From Caulobacterales bacterium (GTDB lineage Bacteria; Pseudomonadota; Alphaproteobacteria; Caulobacterales; Aquidulcibacteraceae): a stretch of 64,000 nt of DNA. Location of the stretch: positions 391,199-455,198 of the forward strand of contig JAFLCU010000001.1 of the NCBI GenBank assembly GCA_017303355.1, in the 5' to 3' direction. The position numbers and the translations under genes were made by a program. Shown piece after piece: positions 36,483 to 44,234 of the stretch; positions within the stretch are counted from its first letter, which is position 1, and each line of letters opens with the position of its first letter. Under the pieces are notes generated by a model. It ran no database searches and was not told the DNA's origin. It saw nothing but the letters and a program-made list of their open reading frames with translations.

Positions 36483-38031
36483 AACGCCCCTCATCCTTGA
36501 ACCGGACGAACGCCGCCGCGCCTTCGGCCATTCTTCTCTCCCAGGCGTCGGTCGAGCTGATCGAGGGAAGCCTTCCGCGCTCCTTCTTGAACTTGACGGC
36601 CCGCACAGCAAGTTCCTTGGCTTCTTCGGGCGTCAGGCTCGTGCGCTTGGCGGCGATGGCTGCCGCCACTTGCTTGAGGCTTTCTTCGCTCATGGTCTTG
36701 GCGAGGATCGAGTAGGCTTCGCCAAACGGGTTAATGCGGTCGATCAGGTCAATGTCGAGTTCGCGCACATCCATCGCAAATTTGCGGACGCCATCGATGA
36801 GCGCCGTGTTTGCCTTGGGTTCCCCATCAATACCGCCCAAAGCATTTTGCTTGGCCTGCTGCGTCAGCGTGAGCGCGGCGATGGCGTGCTGGCGCACGGC
36901 TTCCTGATCTTCATCATCCAGCTCAGGGTACTTGTCCTTGATGATCTTGCCGAGACGCACCTGCGTCAGCTCTTCTGGCACAAGTTCCTCATCGAACAAT
37001 CCGCGCTCGATTGCCGTCTTGTCCTGCACGAAGGAGGCAATCACCTCGTTCAAGTCTTCCTGGCAGATACGGACGGCTTCTTTGCTCTTCGGTGCGGCGA
37101 GGCCCTTGATCTCGATTTCAAACTTGCCGCTCTCTTCGTTGAATCCAACGTTGCACTTGTTCGGATCGTATCCGCCCTCGCCATAGTCAAAGCCCGGCGT
37201 TGCCGTGTTGCTGGGGTTCTTCGGTTTGAACTCGAAGCGCGGCGCGAGAACTTGCTCCATCAGCAGACTGGCTGCGATGGCTTTCAGCGTGTCGTTGATG
37301 GCTTCGGTGACGATCTCCTCGGCAGCATCGGGTTCGGCGATCAGATTGGTAAACCGGGCGCGCACTTTGCCCGGTGCATCGCGTGTCGCGCGTCCAATGA
37401 TCTGCACAATCTCAGTGAGGCTGGAGCGATAGCCTACGGTTAGAGCATGCTCGCACCAAATCCAGTCGAAACCTTCCTTGGCCATGCCGAGCGCGATGAT
37501 GATGTCCACATGCTCGCGGTTGTTCTTCTGCGAAGGGTCTTTCAGCGCCGCCGACACGCGGTCGCGTTTGGAAGAATCATCGTCCACCAGATCGGCGATC
37601 CGCAGCATCTTACCTGCCGGGGTCTTGACGAGCTGGAAGCCCGTCGCCGGGTCCACCCCCTCCCAGGAGCCGAGCGCGTGGATGATGTGTTCAACCTCCT
37701 TGATCTTGTCGCCCATGCTTTCGCGCGAGTTCACGCTCGGTATGTGGATGATCGTCTTTTCGTTGGCGTCCAGGACATTGAGGATGTCATCGGCGTATGC
37801 GCCGGAGTAGAAGAAGTACCCGATGTCGAGCCGCTTGAGATGCTCGTACCCATTGAGCTGCTCATAGTAGGTATAGGTAACGGTATCGAACTTGGCCTCA
37901 TCATGGGGCGCGAGGACCGGAACCGCGTCTCCCCGGAAGTATGAGCCTGTCATCGCCACGATATGCACGCGGTCGCGCGCGATCAGCGCGCCGAGATGCT
38001 GCCCGAGCTTGCTGTCAGGATCGGCGGACAT
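36475..38031 (-). pseudogene. DEAD/DEAH-box helicase, N-terminal half missing
   Basis: 518 codons holding the second RecA-like domain and C-terminal region of a superfamily 2 helicase: DIIIALGMAKEGFDWIWCEH, then YRSSLTEIVQIIGRATRD, the motif V-VI arginine-finger region. The Walker A, DEAH and SAT motifs that should precede it are absent, because the gene is cut at about 38031. It is followed, with an 8-base overlap, by the GIY-YIG gene. This resembles the helicase plus nuclease make-up of anti-phage modules; activity is unlikely in this copy. Confidence 0.75.
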
Positions 38032-38302
38032 CCTGCGTGATCTTCGTGGCGAGTTCTACGATACGAAAACGGGGGACGAGGTCATGTTGGACATGGAGCC
38101 TTTGGAGGCAGCGTCGCCTTTCTGGTTCCGGGACTCGCTGCTGAAGCCCTGCGCGTTCACTCGTCAACCGCGCGTGAAACGCCAGGTCTTTGAGCAGTGG
38201 CGTGTAGCCTTGACCATCCTTCGGGCGCATTGCCCGACCGGGATGTACTGGGGGAAAGTCGCAAACGAGTTCACTCCATACGTCGATACGAAGCAGGCTT
38301 GA
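38031..38302 (+). pseudogene. 3' fragment of an unrecognised gene (possibly tcmP end)
   Basis: About 90 codons, LRDLRGEFYDTKTGDEVMLD through GMYWGKVANEFTPYVDTKQA and a TGA. Sequence style is coding but there is no start, and I do not recognise the family with certainty. It is on the same strand as the tcmP fragment and lies on the other side of the helicase/GIY-YIG block, so it may be the 3' end of tcmP with the block replacing the middle. Confidence 0.4.
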
Positions 38303-38643
38303 GGACATCCGGGACGACGCTAGGTCCGCAAGCGAAGTTTCTGGCGTAGTTTTCTCCGAAGACGAGCGGGTCGGCCTTGGCCGACTTGCTCACTTCGGGG
38401 GGCATCGCTCTCCCCAAAATACGCCGCCCCCCAACGGGCCGCGCACCGTCTATCACCTCAAGTAGGTTTTCCCGTCTGTCAAAGTCATCTTGCGCGTCCG
38501 GCACTTCGCCCGACGCTGCAAAGGCAACAGAGGGGAGAATGTATCCAGCACGCCCATCGCCGCAGGGCAAAAGCGGCATATCCGAGACCTGGAACGGCGT
38601 CGCGGCAGTGGTGGCGGTCGTCGCCACGTTTTTTATCACGCCC
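38303..38643. other. Gap before the integrase; no supported gene
   Basis: 341 bases between the 3' fragment and the integrase start. Open frames exist on both strands (minus 38271-38750; plus, the upstream extension of the integrase frame from 38377) but neither shows a family pattern. It presumably holds the integrase promoter. Confidence 0.4.
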
Positions 38644-40482
38644 ATGTTTTTCCAAATCACGGTGGGCTGCCGCGTGTCTGGCGTGAAGCAGACCACGCGC
38701 GGCGATGGTCTTTCCAGCCAGGAGACGCGCTGCCGCGAATACGCGGCCATGCGCGGCTATGAGGTCGTTGAAGTCTTCAAGGACGATTTGTCGGGAAGCC
38801 TCATCAATCGGCCCGGCATGAAGGCGATGCTGGCTTTCCTCAAGCGCCACCGCAAGAACACCCATGTTGTTCTGATCGACGACATCAGCCGCCTTGCGCG
38901 CGGCGTGCTGGCCCACTGGGAGCTGCGCTCGGCCATCGATGGCGCGGGTGGGATTTTGGAATCCCCGTCGCTCGAATTTGGCGAAGGCAGCGATAGCCAG
39001 CTCATCGAGAACTTGCTCGCCAGTGTCTCTCAGCATCAGCGCCAGAAGAACGGTGAGCAAACCAAGAACCGAATGCGCGGTCGCGTGCTCAATGGTTATT
39101 GGTGCCATTATCCGCCTGTGGGGTATCGCTATGAGCGCTCCTCGCAAGGCAAAATCATGGTGCCTGACGAGCCGGTCGCATCCTATGTGCGCGAGGCCCT
39201 GGAGGGCTTCGCCAGCGAGCGCTTCGGCACGCAAGCCGAAGTGAAGCGCTTTCTCGAAGCCCAAGCGCTCTATCCGAAGAACCGGGACGGCGAAGTCACC
39301 AACCAGCGGGTCAAGGACCTGCTGACCCAGCCGCTCTATGCGGGCTACATCGAAATGCCCAAGTGGGACATCTCCCTACGCCCCGCTCGGCATGAGGGGC
39401 TCATCAGCTTCGAGACCTTCAATCGCATCCAGGACCGGCTGGAGGGCCGCGCGCGCGTACCCGCACGCACAGACCTCAGCCAGGACTTCCCGCTGCGCGG
39501 TTTCGTGCTGTGCGGCGATTGCGGCAAGCCTCTGACGGCGAACTGGTCCAAGGGCCAATACAGCCGCTTTCCCTACTACCTCTGCCGCAACAAGTGCTGC
39601 GTGAGCGCAGGCAAGTCGGTCCGACGTGAGGTTGTCGAAGGCGAGTTCGAGGCACTCCTCAAGTCGCTGACGCCCTCGCCAGAGCTGTTTGCTCTCGCTG
39701 AGGCGATCTTCCGTGACCTCTGGGACCAGCGCATCGAAGCTTCTGGCGCGCAGCGCAAGCACATGACGGCGGAGATTTCACAGATCGAGCGCAAGATCGA
39801 GCAACTGGTCGAACGGCTCCTCAGCGCCGAGAGCGAGACCGTGGTTCGCGTCTATGAAAATCAGATCGGAAAGCTGGAGTCCGAGAAGCACGTTTTGAAC
39901 GAGCGGATCGCGAATTGCGGGCGTCCGCTCGCTACCTACGAGGACAGTTTTCGAACTGCGATGAGCTTTCTCTCAAACCCTTGGAATCTCTGGTCTTCCG
40001 ACCGCATGGAGGACAAGAGAACGGTGCTGAAACTCGCCTTTGCGGGCAATCTCGCATACAGCCGCAATGAAGGCTTTCGAACTGCTGAAATCGCCTTGCC
40101 GTTCAAGGCTTTGGCGGATTTTCAGGACGGAAAAAGTGAAATGGCGCACCCGACAGGATTCGAACCTGTGACCTTTGCCTTCGGAGGGCAACGCTCTATC
40201 CAGCTGAGCTACGGGTGCGGAGTTTGGCCGAGGGCCAAACGGGGCACACCTCTAGCTGAGCTGGACAGCGAAAGCGAGCCTCGGGAGGCGCTGGAATGCG
40301 GAGATTGTGCGCGGCGCTGCTGCTGGCTTCGGTCTGGGTCCTGGCGGCCTGCGAGCGGCCGGCGCCGCCTGCGGCGACCGCGCCCGCGCTCTGGCGGGTC
40401 AGTGATTCGGATAGCGAAATCTGGCTGTTCGGCTCGGTGCACGTGCTGCCGCCGGAGCTCGCATGGCGCAATGAGCGGCTGA
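38644..40482 (+). CDS. Large serine recombinase (integrase), frame reads through att site
   Basis: A site-specific recombinase of the large serine family. The catalytic Ser12 lies in GCRVSGVKQ, followed by [28 protein letters not shown] and [11 protein letters not shown] of the resolvase domain, a recombinase domain, a zinc ribbon (CGDCGKPL ... YYLCRNKCC near 300-325) and a coiled coil (about 385-430). ATG at 38644 fits the family. From codon 499 on, the frame crosses the attachment core into antisense tRNA-Arg ([12 protein letters not shown]) and then into chromosomal sequence, stopping at 40482 (613 codons). The natural protein, with its own C-terminus from 34175-34288, would have 541 residues. 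Confidence 0.85.
   Translation: MFFQITVGCRVSGVKQTTRGDGLSSQETRCREYAAMRGYEVVEVFKDDLSGSLINRPGMKAMLAFLKRHRKNTHVVLIDDISRLARGVLAHWELRSAIDGAGGILESPSLEFGEGSDSQLIENLLASVSQHQRQKNGEQTKNRMRGRVLNGYWCHYPPVGYRYERSSQGKIMVPDEPVASYVREALEGFASERFGTQAEVKRFLEAQALYPKNRDGEVTNQRVKDLLTQPLYAGYIEMPKWDISLRPARHEGLISFETFNRIQDRLEGRARVPARTDLSQDFPLRGFVLCGDCGKPLTANWSKGQYSRFPYYLCRNKCCVSAGKSVRREVVEGEFEALLKSLTPSPELFALAEAIFRDLWDQRIEASGAQRKHMTAEISQIERKIEQLVERLLSAESETVVRVYENQIGKLESEKHVLNERIANCGRPLATYEDSFRTAMSFLSNPWNLWSSDRMEDKRTVLKLAFAGNLAYSRNEGFRTAEIALPFKALADFQDGKSEMAHPTGFEPVTFAFGGQRSIQLSYGCGVWPRAKRGTPLAELDSESEPREALECGDCARRCCWLRSGSWRPASGRRRLRRPRPRSGGSVIRIAKSGCSARCTCCRRSSHGAMSG
40142..40152. repeat. Right attachment site core within tRNA-Arg
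   Basis: TGGCGCACCCG, the complement of the last bases of tRNA-Arg including CCA; repeated at 34164-34174. The element lies on its low-coordinate side. Confidence 0.7.
40142..40218 (-). tRNA. tRNA-Arg (CCG), integration target
   Basis: A 77-base cloverleaf with encoded CCA. The minus strand starts GCACCCGTAGCTCAGC, anticodon stem TTGCC/GGCAA with loop CTCCGAA (anticodon CCG), T-loop GTTCGAATC, acceptor end CGGGTGC. The 3' end overlaps the integrase reading frame on the opposite strand. The tRNA stays intact after integration because the core restores its last 11 bases. Confidence 0.96.
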
Positions 40483-41183
40483 ACGAGGCGTTCGCAGCGG
40501 CCGACGAGTTCGTCACGGAAACCGACACCGATCCCGAAACGGCAGCCGCCTTTCCGGCGCTGGCGCGGCGTTACGGCACGCTGCCCGAAGACCAATCGCT
40601 GCGCGCGCTGCTGAACGCGAACGATGCAGCCCGCCTCGACCAGGCCGCCCGAGATTTTCGGCTGGACGCCGCCGCGCTCGATCGGATGCGGCCTTGGTTC
40701 GCCGCGCTGCAGCTGTCCTACGCGTACGCCCTGCGCGAAGGCCACGTTTCAGAAGCCGGTGTTGAGGCGGTGCTTTCGGCGGAAGCGCGGGCGCGCGGCA
40801 AACGCATGAGTTTTTTCGAAACGCCGGAAGAACAGATTCAGATTCTCGCGAACCTCGCGCCTGAGGACGAACGGCACTTTCTCTCCGTCACGCTGCGCCA
40901 GTTTGAAGGCGATGGCGCCGCACTCGATGCGATGGATCAGGCCTGGGCGCGCGGTGACATCGACGCACTTGCGCGCGATCTGCAGGCGCAATGGCGCGAG
41001 GCCGGCCCGGCCATCCATGAAGCCGTCATCCTGCGCCGCAATCGTGCATGGGCGGAGGAAATTGCGCACCGACTTGAAGGCTCGGGCGTGATTTTTGTCA
41101 CGGTCGGCGCGGCGCATCTCGTCGGCGAAGGCAATGTCGTCGACGATCTGCGCGCGCGTGGGATCGCGGTTGAAGGCCCCTAA
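40296..41183 (+). CDS. TraB/GumN family lipoprotein
   Basis: A 295-residue protein with signal peptide and lipobox LAAC (Cys19). It fits the TraB/GumN family ([29 protein letters not shown], later [21 protein letters not shown] with the family's terminal GxxH). Some members are proposed metalloproteases; function in bacteria is not settled. Convergent with the following lipoprotein gene (4-base overlap). Confidence 0.85.
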   Translation: MRRLCAALLLASVWVLAACERPAPPAATAPALWRVSDSDSEIWLFGSVHVLPPELAWRNERLNEAFAAADEFVTETDTDPETAAAFPALARRYGTLPEDQSLRALLNANDAARLDQAARDFRLDAAALDRMRPWFAALQLSYAYALREGHVSEAGVEAVLSAEARARGKRMSFFETPEEQIQILANLAPEDERHFLSVTLRQFEGDGAALDAMDQAWARGDIDALARDLQAQWREAGPAIHEAVILRRNRAWAEEIAHRLEGSGVIFVTVGAAHLVGEGNVVDDLRARGIAVEGP

Positions 41184-41701
41184 CCGGCCGGCGGCGGGCG
41201 CACGATGCGGCCTTGCAGGTTCGCCTGCACTTCGCGGGCGTCGAAGGCGTTGGCGTCGTCAGCAGGCTTACGGCCGCTGAACATTGCTATCTCGGCGACG
41301 GCTTCATAGCGCGTCACTTCGCGATAGCTGGACGGCTCGTTCCCGAACGGATCGTACCACGGGCTCCAGCCCCGGCGTGGCGAGAAATACCAATAGTCGA
41401 AACCGAAGCGCGGCGAACGCGTGCCCGTGCCCTGCAGGCGCGAATGCTCTTCCGTGTCGCGATTGGCGACGATGAAATAATCATGGCCGCGCTCCAAAGT
41501 GAGCTCGGCGGCGCGGTAGAGCAAATAGGTCTCAACCGTCTCACGATCCGTCAGCGTGTTGCCGCGGAAGGTAATGCGCAGACGATTATTCTCGATCTGC
41601 TGCTCTTGAAATCCGTACGCGTTCGGCGCGCCCGGCTGATAGGGCGTGGCGGTTGCGCACGCCGCCAGCAGCGCGGCGGCAGCCAGCACGAGCATTCGCA
41701 T
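41180..41701 (-). CDS. CC0125/CC1285-family lipoprotein
   Basis: A 173-residue envelope lipoprotein: signal peptide MRMLVLAAAALLAACATATP with lipobox LAAC (Cys15). The core YGFQEQQIENNRLRITFRGN and LLYRAAELTLERGHDYFIV is the pattern of a family named after Caulobacter proteins. Function unknown. It overlaps the end of the convergent GumN-like gene. Confidence 0.8.
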   Translation of the reverse strand: MRMLVLAAAALLAACATATPYQPGAPNAYGFQEQQIENNRLRITFRGNTLTDRETVETYLLYRAAELTLERGHDYFIVANRDTEEHSRLQGTGTRSPRFGFDYWYFSPRRGWSPWYDPFGNEPSSYREVTRYEAVAEIAMFSGRKPADDANAFDAREVQANLQGRIVRPPPAG

Positions 41702-41765
41702 GGGACGTCTCCATAGTGCTTCTCAGCGAATATGGAGCCGCCTCGCCGGATCGGCCAGTCGCAAT

Positions 41766-42038
41766 CTAGTGATGAACGAGCATCTGGGCGTAGCTGAAGC
41801 GTGGCGGCGCCAGCGTCTCGCCGGTGGCTAGGCGGACAGAATGGATCACCGCATCGATCTCGCGGCGCCAGAATTCCAAAAATCCATGAATGCGCGGATA
41901 GGTCGGCGCCAGATCAAGCGTTTGCCACATGAAGCTCTGAAGCAGCGATGGGTGGTCTGGCATGTAATAGAGCACCTCGGCCGTCGCCAAACGCCAGCCT
42001 TGCAAACGCAAAGAAAGCTCGTCCGTCTCCATGCGCAC
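41766..42038 (-). CDS. usg: Usg family protein
   Basis: A 90-residue protein of the Usg family, conserved in alphaproteobacteria: LQGWRLATAEVLYYMPDHPS and the FLEFWRREIDAVIHSVRLA segment. It was first noted beside tryptophan genes in Caulobacter relatives; its function is unknown. No trp gene is nearby here. Start could be Met1 or Met3. Confidence 0.85.
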   Translation of the reverse strand: MRMETDELSLRLQGWRLATAEVLYYMPDHPSLLQSFMWQTLDLAPTYPRIHGFLEFWRREIDAVIHSVRLATGETLAPPRFSYAQMLVHH

Positions 42039-42184
42039 CTCTTGTCTTGCGACGCCAAACGAACATGCATCTGACCCTCAGACAAGCGAGGCTGACTGAG
42101 CCGTGATTACCAAGTCAATACTTGAGCTTCAGCTAGCAATCGTGATGAGCGGCTGCCAGTGCGATAGCGTCTCGGTTTCAATGA

Positions 42185-42487
42185 TTAACGGCCGCGCTCC
42201 AGCGCTTTCGCTTTAACCATGCGCTGCGATGCGAAGTGACACGCGAGATAGCCCAGCATGATCGGCGGCGCGCCAATCGCCAGCGGCAGAATGGGCGAGA
42301 GCCCGCCCTCGCTCAGCGCGCTGGCCACAAGCCATAGCGTCACAGGAAAACCGATCAGCAACAGGATGATGCCGGCAAGCGACAGCAGTCTCGCTTCGGC
42401 ACGCAGCGACGCGGCGGTGGGGCGGGTGACACGCATGCCCAAGGCGGTGCGAAAATCGCGCCAACCGCGAACACGCGCCACGCGCAC
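42185..42487 (-). CDS. Small two-helix membrane protein, unknown
   Basis: A 100-residue protein with a basic N-terminus and two hydrophobic helices near 36-58 and 66-86. No family recognised. Divergent from the hemolysin III gene with 145 bases between them. Confidence 0.55.
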   Translation of the reverse strand: MRVARVRGWRDFRTALGMRVTRPTAASLRAEARLLSLAGIILLLIGFPVTLWLVASALSEGGLSPILPLAIGAPPIMLGYLACHFASQRMVKAKALERGR

Positions 42488-42570
42488 GCTTAACGTTGCT
42501 CGCGCGCCGCACGATCAAGCGTTTGTGTTGCAGTGAATCCTCGGTTTCCATCATCTCACGTTAAGCCGGA

Positions 42571-42595
42571 GGAACTATTTTAGGGACAACGCGTC
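42571..42595 (+). promoter_or_regulatory. EcfG-like (general stress) promoter before HlyIII gene
   Basis: GGAAC (42571-42575), 16 bases, CGTC (42592-42595), close to the alphaproteobacterial EcfG/SigT consensus GGAAC-N16-17-CGTT. It ends 37 bases before the HlyIII start codon. An inverted repeat AGGGAC/GTCCCT at 42582-42598 overlaps it. Confidence 0.5.
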
Positions 42596-42632
42596 CCTTT
42601 GCAGAACGCAGGACCCGAGAAGACGCATTTGT

Positions 42633-43310
42633 ATGGCGCTGACTGATCTGCTTACGCCGGGCGAGGATGAACTCGCGGAGCACTACCCCAACCGGGTAGA
42701 GCACACGGCCGATAGCGTCGTGCATGCCGTCGGTATTCTCGCGGCGCTTGTGGGCGGCGGTCTGCTTGTGGCGTTTGCCTTAGTTAATCGCGGCGTGCCG
42801 CTCGCGACCGGCGGCGCCATATACGCGCTGTGCTTGATGGCCATGCTGGCCGCTTCCGCTGTCTATAATCTAACACGCCCGTCACGTTATCGCCGCGTGC
42901 TGCGGCGCATCGATGAAGCGGCGATCTTCCTGATGATCGCCGGCTCCTACACGCCCTTCACGATCCAATTGCTGCCGCCTAATTTCGCGATCGGCGTGAC
43001 AGTGGCGATCTGGATCGCGGCGCTCGCCGGCGCGGCCGGCAAGGTGCTCTGGACCAAACTCTCCGACCAAGCATGGTGCTTGATCTATCTGGCGTTCGGC
43101 TGGCTTGCGGTGCTGGTGCTTGGCCCGGTTGTGCCGACCCTGCCGCCGCTTGCGATCGGGCTGCTCGTGGTCGCGGGCCTCACCTATTCCGGCGGTGTGC
43201 TGCTCTATTTGAACCACGCCATCCCGTTTCGCCGGGCGCTTTGGCACGCGTGCGTGATCCTGGGCGCGGCGGGGCATTATGGCGCTGTGTTCATCGGCCT
43301 GGTGATGTAA
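42633..43310 (+). CDS. Hemolysin III family (PAQR/YqfA) membrane protein
   Basis: A 225-residue inner-membrane protein with seven hydrophobic helices. HYPNRVEHTADSVVHAVG at the N-terminus and SYTPF and HACVILGAAGHY late in the protein carry the conserved Asp/Ser/His of the PAQR/HlyIII superfamily, which resembles ceramidase-like zinc hydrolases. Role in bacteria is mostly unknown. An EcfG-like promoter suggests stress control. Confidence 0.88.
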   Translation: MALTDLLTPGEDELAEHYPNRVEHTADSVVHAVGILAALVGGGLLVAFALVNRGVPLATGGAIYALCLMAMLAASAVYNLTRPSRYRRVLRRIDEAAIFLMIAGSYTPFTIQLLPPNFAIGVTVAIWIAALAGAAGKVLWTKLSDQAWCLIYLAFGWLAVLVLGPVVPTLPPLAIGLLVVAGLTYSGGVLLYLNHAIPFRRALWHACVILGAAGHYGAVFIGLVM

Positions 43311-43320
43311 AGCGCTCCGC

Positions 43321-43503
43321 ATGAGCGGATGGCGGAACGCGGACGGCCGCACGGCGGCGGATCGGCGAAAGCAAGACAGCGAAGCATCGCAAGCGCGCTT
43401 CTTGGAACGCGCGCGGAACCGGCCGCTGAGCCTAGCGAAACCACTACTCAGAGCCGCGTTCGTAGCGCTGCTGATCATCGCGTTGCTGTTTGCGTTTCTA
43501 TGA
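43321..43503 (+). CDS. Possible small tail-anchored protein
   Basis: A 60-residue frame 10 bases after the HlyIII gene: charged N-terminus (SGWRNADGRTAADRRKQD) and a C-terminal hydrophobic helix (AAFVALLIIALLFAFL). The composition is what a small single-helix protein would look like, but there is no family and no strong ribosome site. Confidence 0.4.
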   Translation: MSGWRNADGRTAADRRKQDSEASQARFLERARNRPLSLAKPLLRAAFVALLIIALLFAFL

Positions 43504-43509
43504 AAGAGC

Positions 43510-43534
43510 GGAACGAAGGCCCAGCCAGGATGTT
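43510..43534 (+). promoter_or_regulatory. EcfG-like (general stress) promoter before PRC-barrel gene
   Basis: GGAAC (43510-43514), 16 bases, TGTT (43531-43534). It lies 39 bases before the PRC-barrel start. PRC-barrel proteins are frequent members of the alphaproteobacterial general stress regulon, which supports the call. Confidence 0.5.
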
Positions 43535-43573
43535 ATCCAAACTCCACTTACATTGGAAGAGGAGCGAGCCCCC

Positions 43574-43939
43574 ATGCCCACATCAACCGGCCACACGACC
43601 GCGATCCGCGCCAAGAAAGTCATCGGCACAAGCGTGAAGGACACAAGCGGCGAGAAGATCGGCACGGTCGAGGATATCATCCTCGACAAGCAATCAAATT
43701 CGATCCTGTTCGCCGTGATCGGCTTCGGCGGCGTGCTGAAGATGGGCGAGAAATTCCACCCGCTGCCGTGGGCGGCGTTGAATTACGACGAAGAGGAAGA
43801 TTCCTACGTCGTGCCCTACACCAAGGATGAACTAAAGGCTGCGCCGGCCGACACAATCAGTGAGCTGACGAAGAATGACGGCATCGCCTATCGCGACCAA
43901 AGCCACGCCTTCTACAAGGTCGATCAATATTGGAGCTAA
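43574..43939 (+). CDS. PRC-barrel domain protein
   Basis: A 121-residue protein with one PRC-barrel: KKVIGTSVKDTSGEKIGTVE, LDKQSNSILFAVIGFGGVLK, and FHPLPWAALNYDEEEDSYVV. ATG at 43574 follows GGAAGAGGAG. PRC-barrel proteins of this type are small cytosolic proteins induced by osmotic and other stress; the molecular function is not established. Confidence 0.9.
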   Translation: MPTSTGHTTAIRAKKVIGTSVKDTSGEKIGTVEDIILDKQSNSILFAVIGFGGVLKMGEKFHPLPWAALNYDEEEDSYVVPYTKDELKAAPADTISELTKNDGIAYRDQSHAFYKVDQYWS

Positions 43940-43997
43940 GCGCATAAGCGCCTAGATGTAGCGCGCCTGCCAGCGATGGCGGGCGTGTGGGACGCTT

Positions 43998-44195
43998 ATG
44001 GGCTCGTCATCGGCGATTGCACGCGTTTTGTACGATGCGTCCAAACGCACGCTCGCCGTGACCTTCACGAGCGGCAAGAAATATATCTACGAAGACGTGC
44101 CGCCCGATGTGGCGCTTGAGTTTCAAACCGCGCCCTCGCAAGGCGCGTATTTCAACTGGCGGATCCGCGATCAGTACGAGTTTCGGGAGCTTTAG
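43998..44195 (+). CDS. KTSC domain protein
   Basis: A 65-residue protein matching the KTSC domain family (AIARVLYDASKRTLAVTF, YIYEDVPPDVALEF). KTSC domains are found beside or fused to tRNA-synthetase- and RNA-related proteins, with unknown function. It is the last gene before the restriction-modification insertion. Confidence 0.85.
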   Translation: MGSSSAIARVLYDASKRTLAVTFTSGKKYIYEDVPPDVALEFQTAPSQGAYFNWRIRDQYEFREL

Positions 44196-44196
44196 C

Positions 44197-44227
44197 ATTT
44201 GACGTCCCGACGTCAAATCAGTTAAGC
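44197..44227 (+). promoter_or_regulatory. Palindrome and probable promoter of the methyltransferase gene
   Basis: Perfect 10-base arms ATTTGACGTC (44197-44206) and GACGTCAAAT (44209-44218) around CC. The left arm contains TTGACG (44199-44204), a good -35; 17 bases later TTAAGC (44222-44227) is a weak -10. The predicted start of transcription falls at about the ATG at 44235, so the message may be leaderless. A protein binding the palindrome would block the promoter. Confidence 0.5.
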
Positions 44228-44234
44228 TGAATCA

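Larger units (their letters stand above)
34164..40152. mobile_element. Integrative mobilisable element in tRNA-Arg(CCG)
   Basis: A 5.99 kb element bounded by an 11-base repeat TGGCGCACCCG, the 3' end of tRNA-Arg(CCG) at 40142 and its copy at 34164. It carries a mobC gene, the start of a relaxase gene, fragments of ardC, tcmP, a GIY-YIG nuclease gene and a helicase gene, and an intact large serine integrase beside the tRNA. The integrase frame is interrupted by the integration event itself. Several internal genes end abruptly at junctions, so the element is a decayed remnant that could not transfer by itself, though excision may still be possible. Confidence 0.8.

Noticed and set aside
38271..38750. 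159-codon minus-strand frame as a gene
   Set aside because: It overlaps the integrase start and the 3' fragment, has no family pattern, and looks like a GC-driven shadow.
40153..40482. C-terminal 110 codons of the integrase frame as real protein
   Set aside because: This part is antisense tRNA-Arg plus sequence upstream of and inside the GumN-like gene; the reading frame is open only because the element integrated here.
42582..42598. AGGGAC/GTCCCT inverted repeat as a separate operator
   Set aside because: Short and overlapping the EcfG-like promoter; nothing else supports a binding protein.
44201..44214. GACGTC as the recognition site of the restriction-modification pair
   Set aside because: The hexamer occurs elsewhere in the window (for example near 5134), and its presence in the operator does not show specificity.
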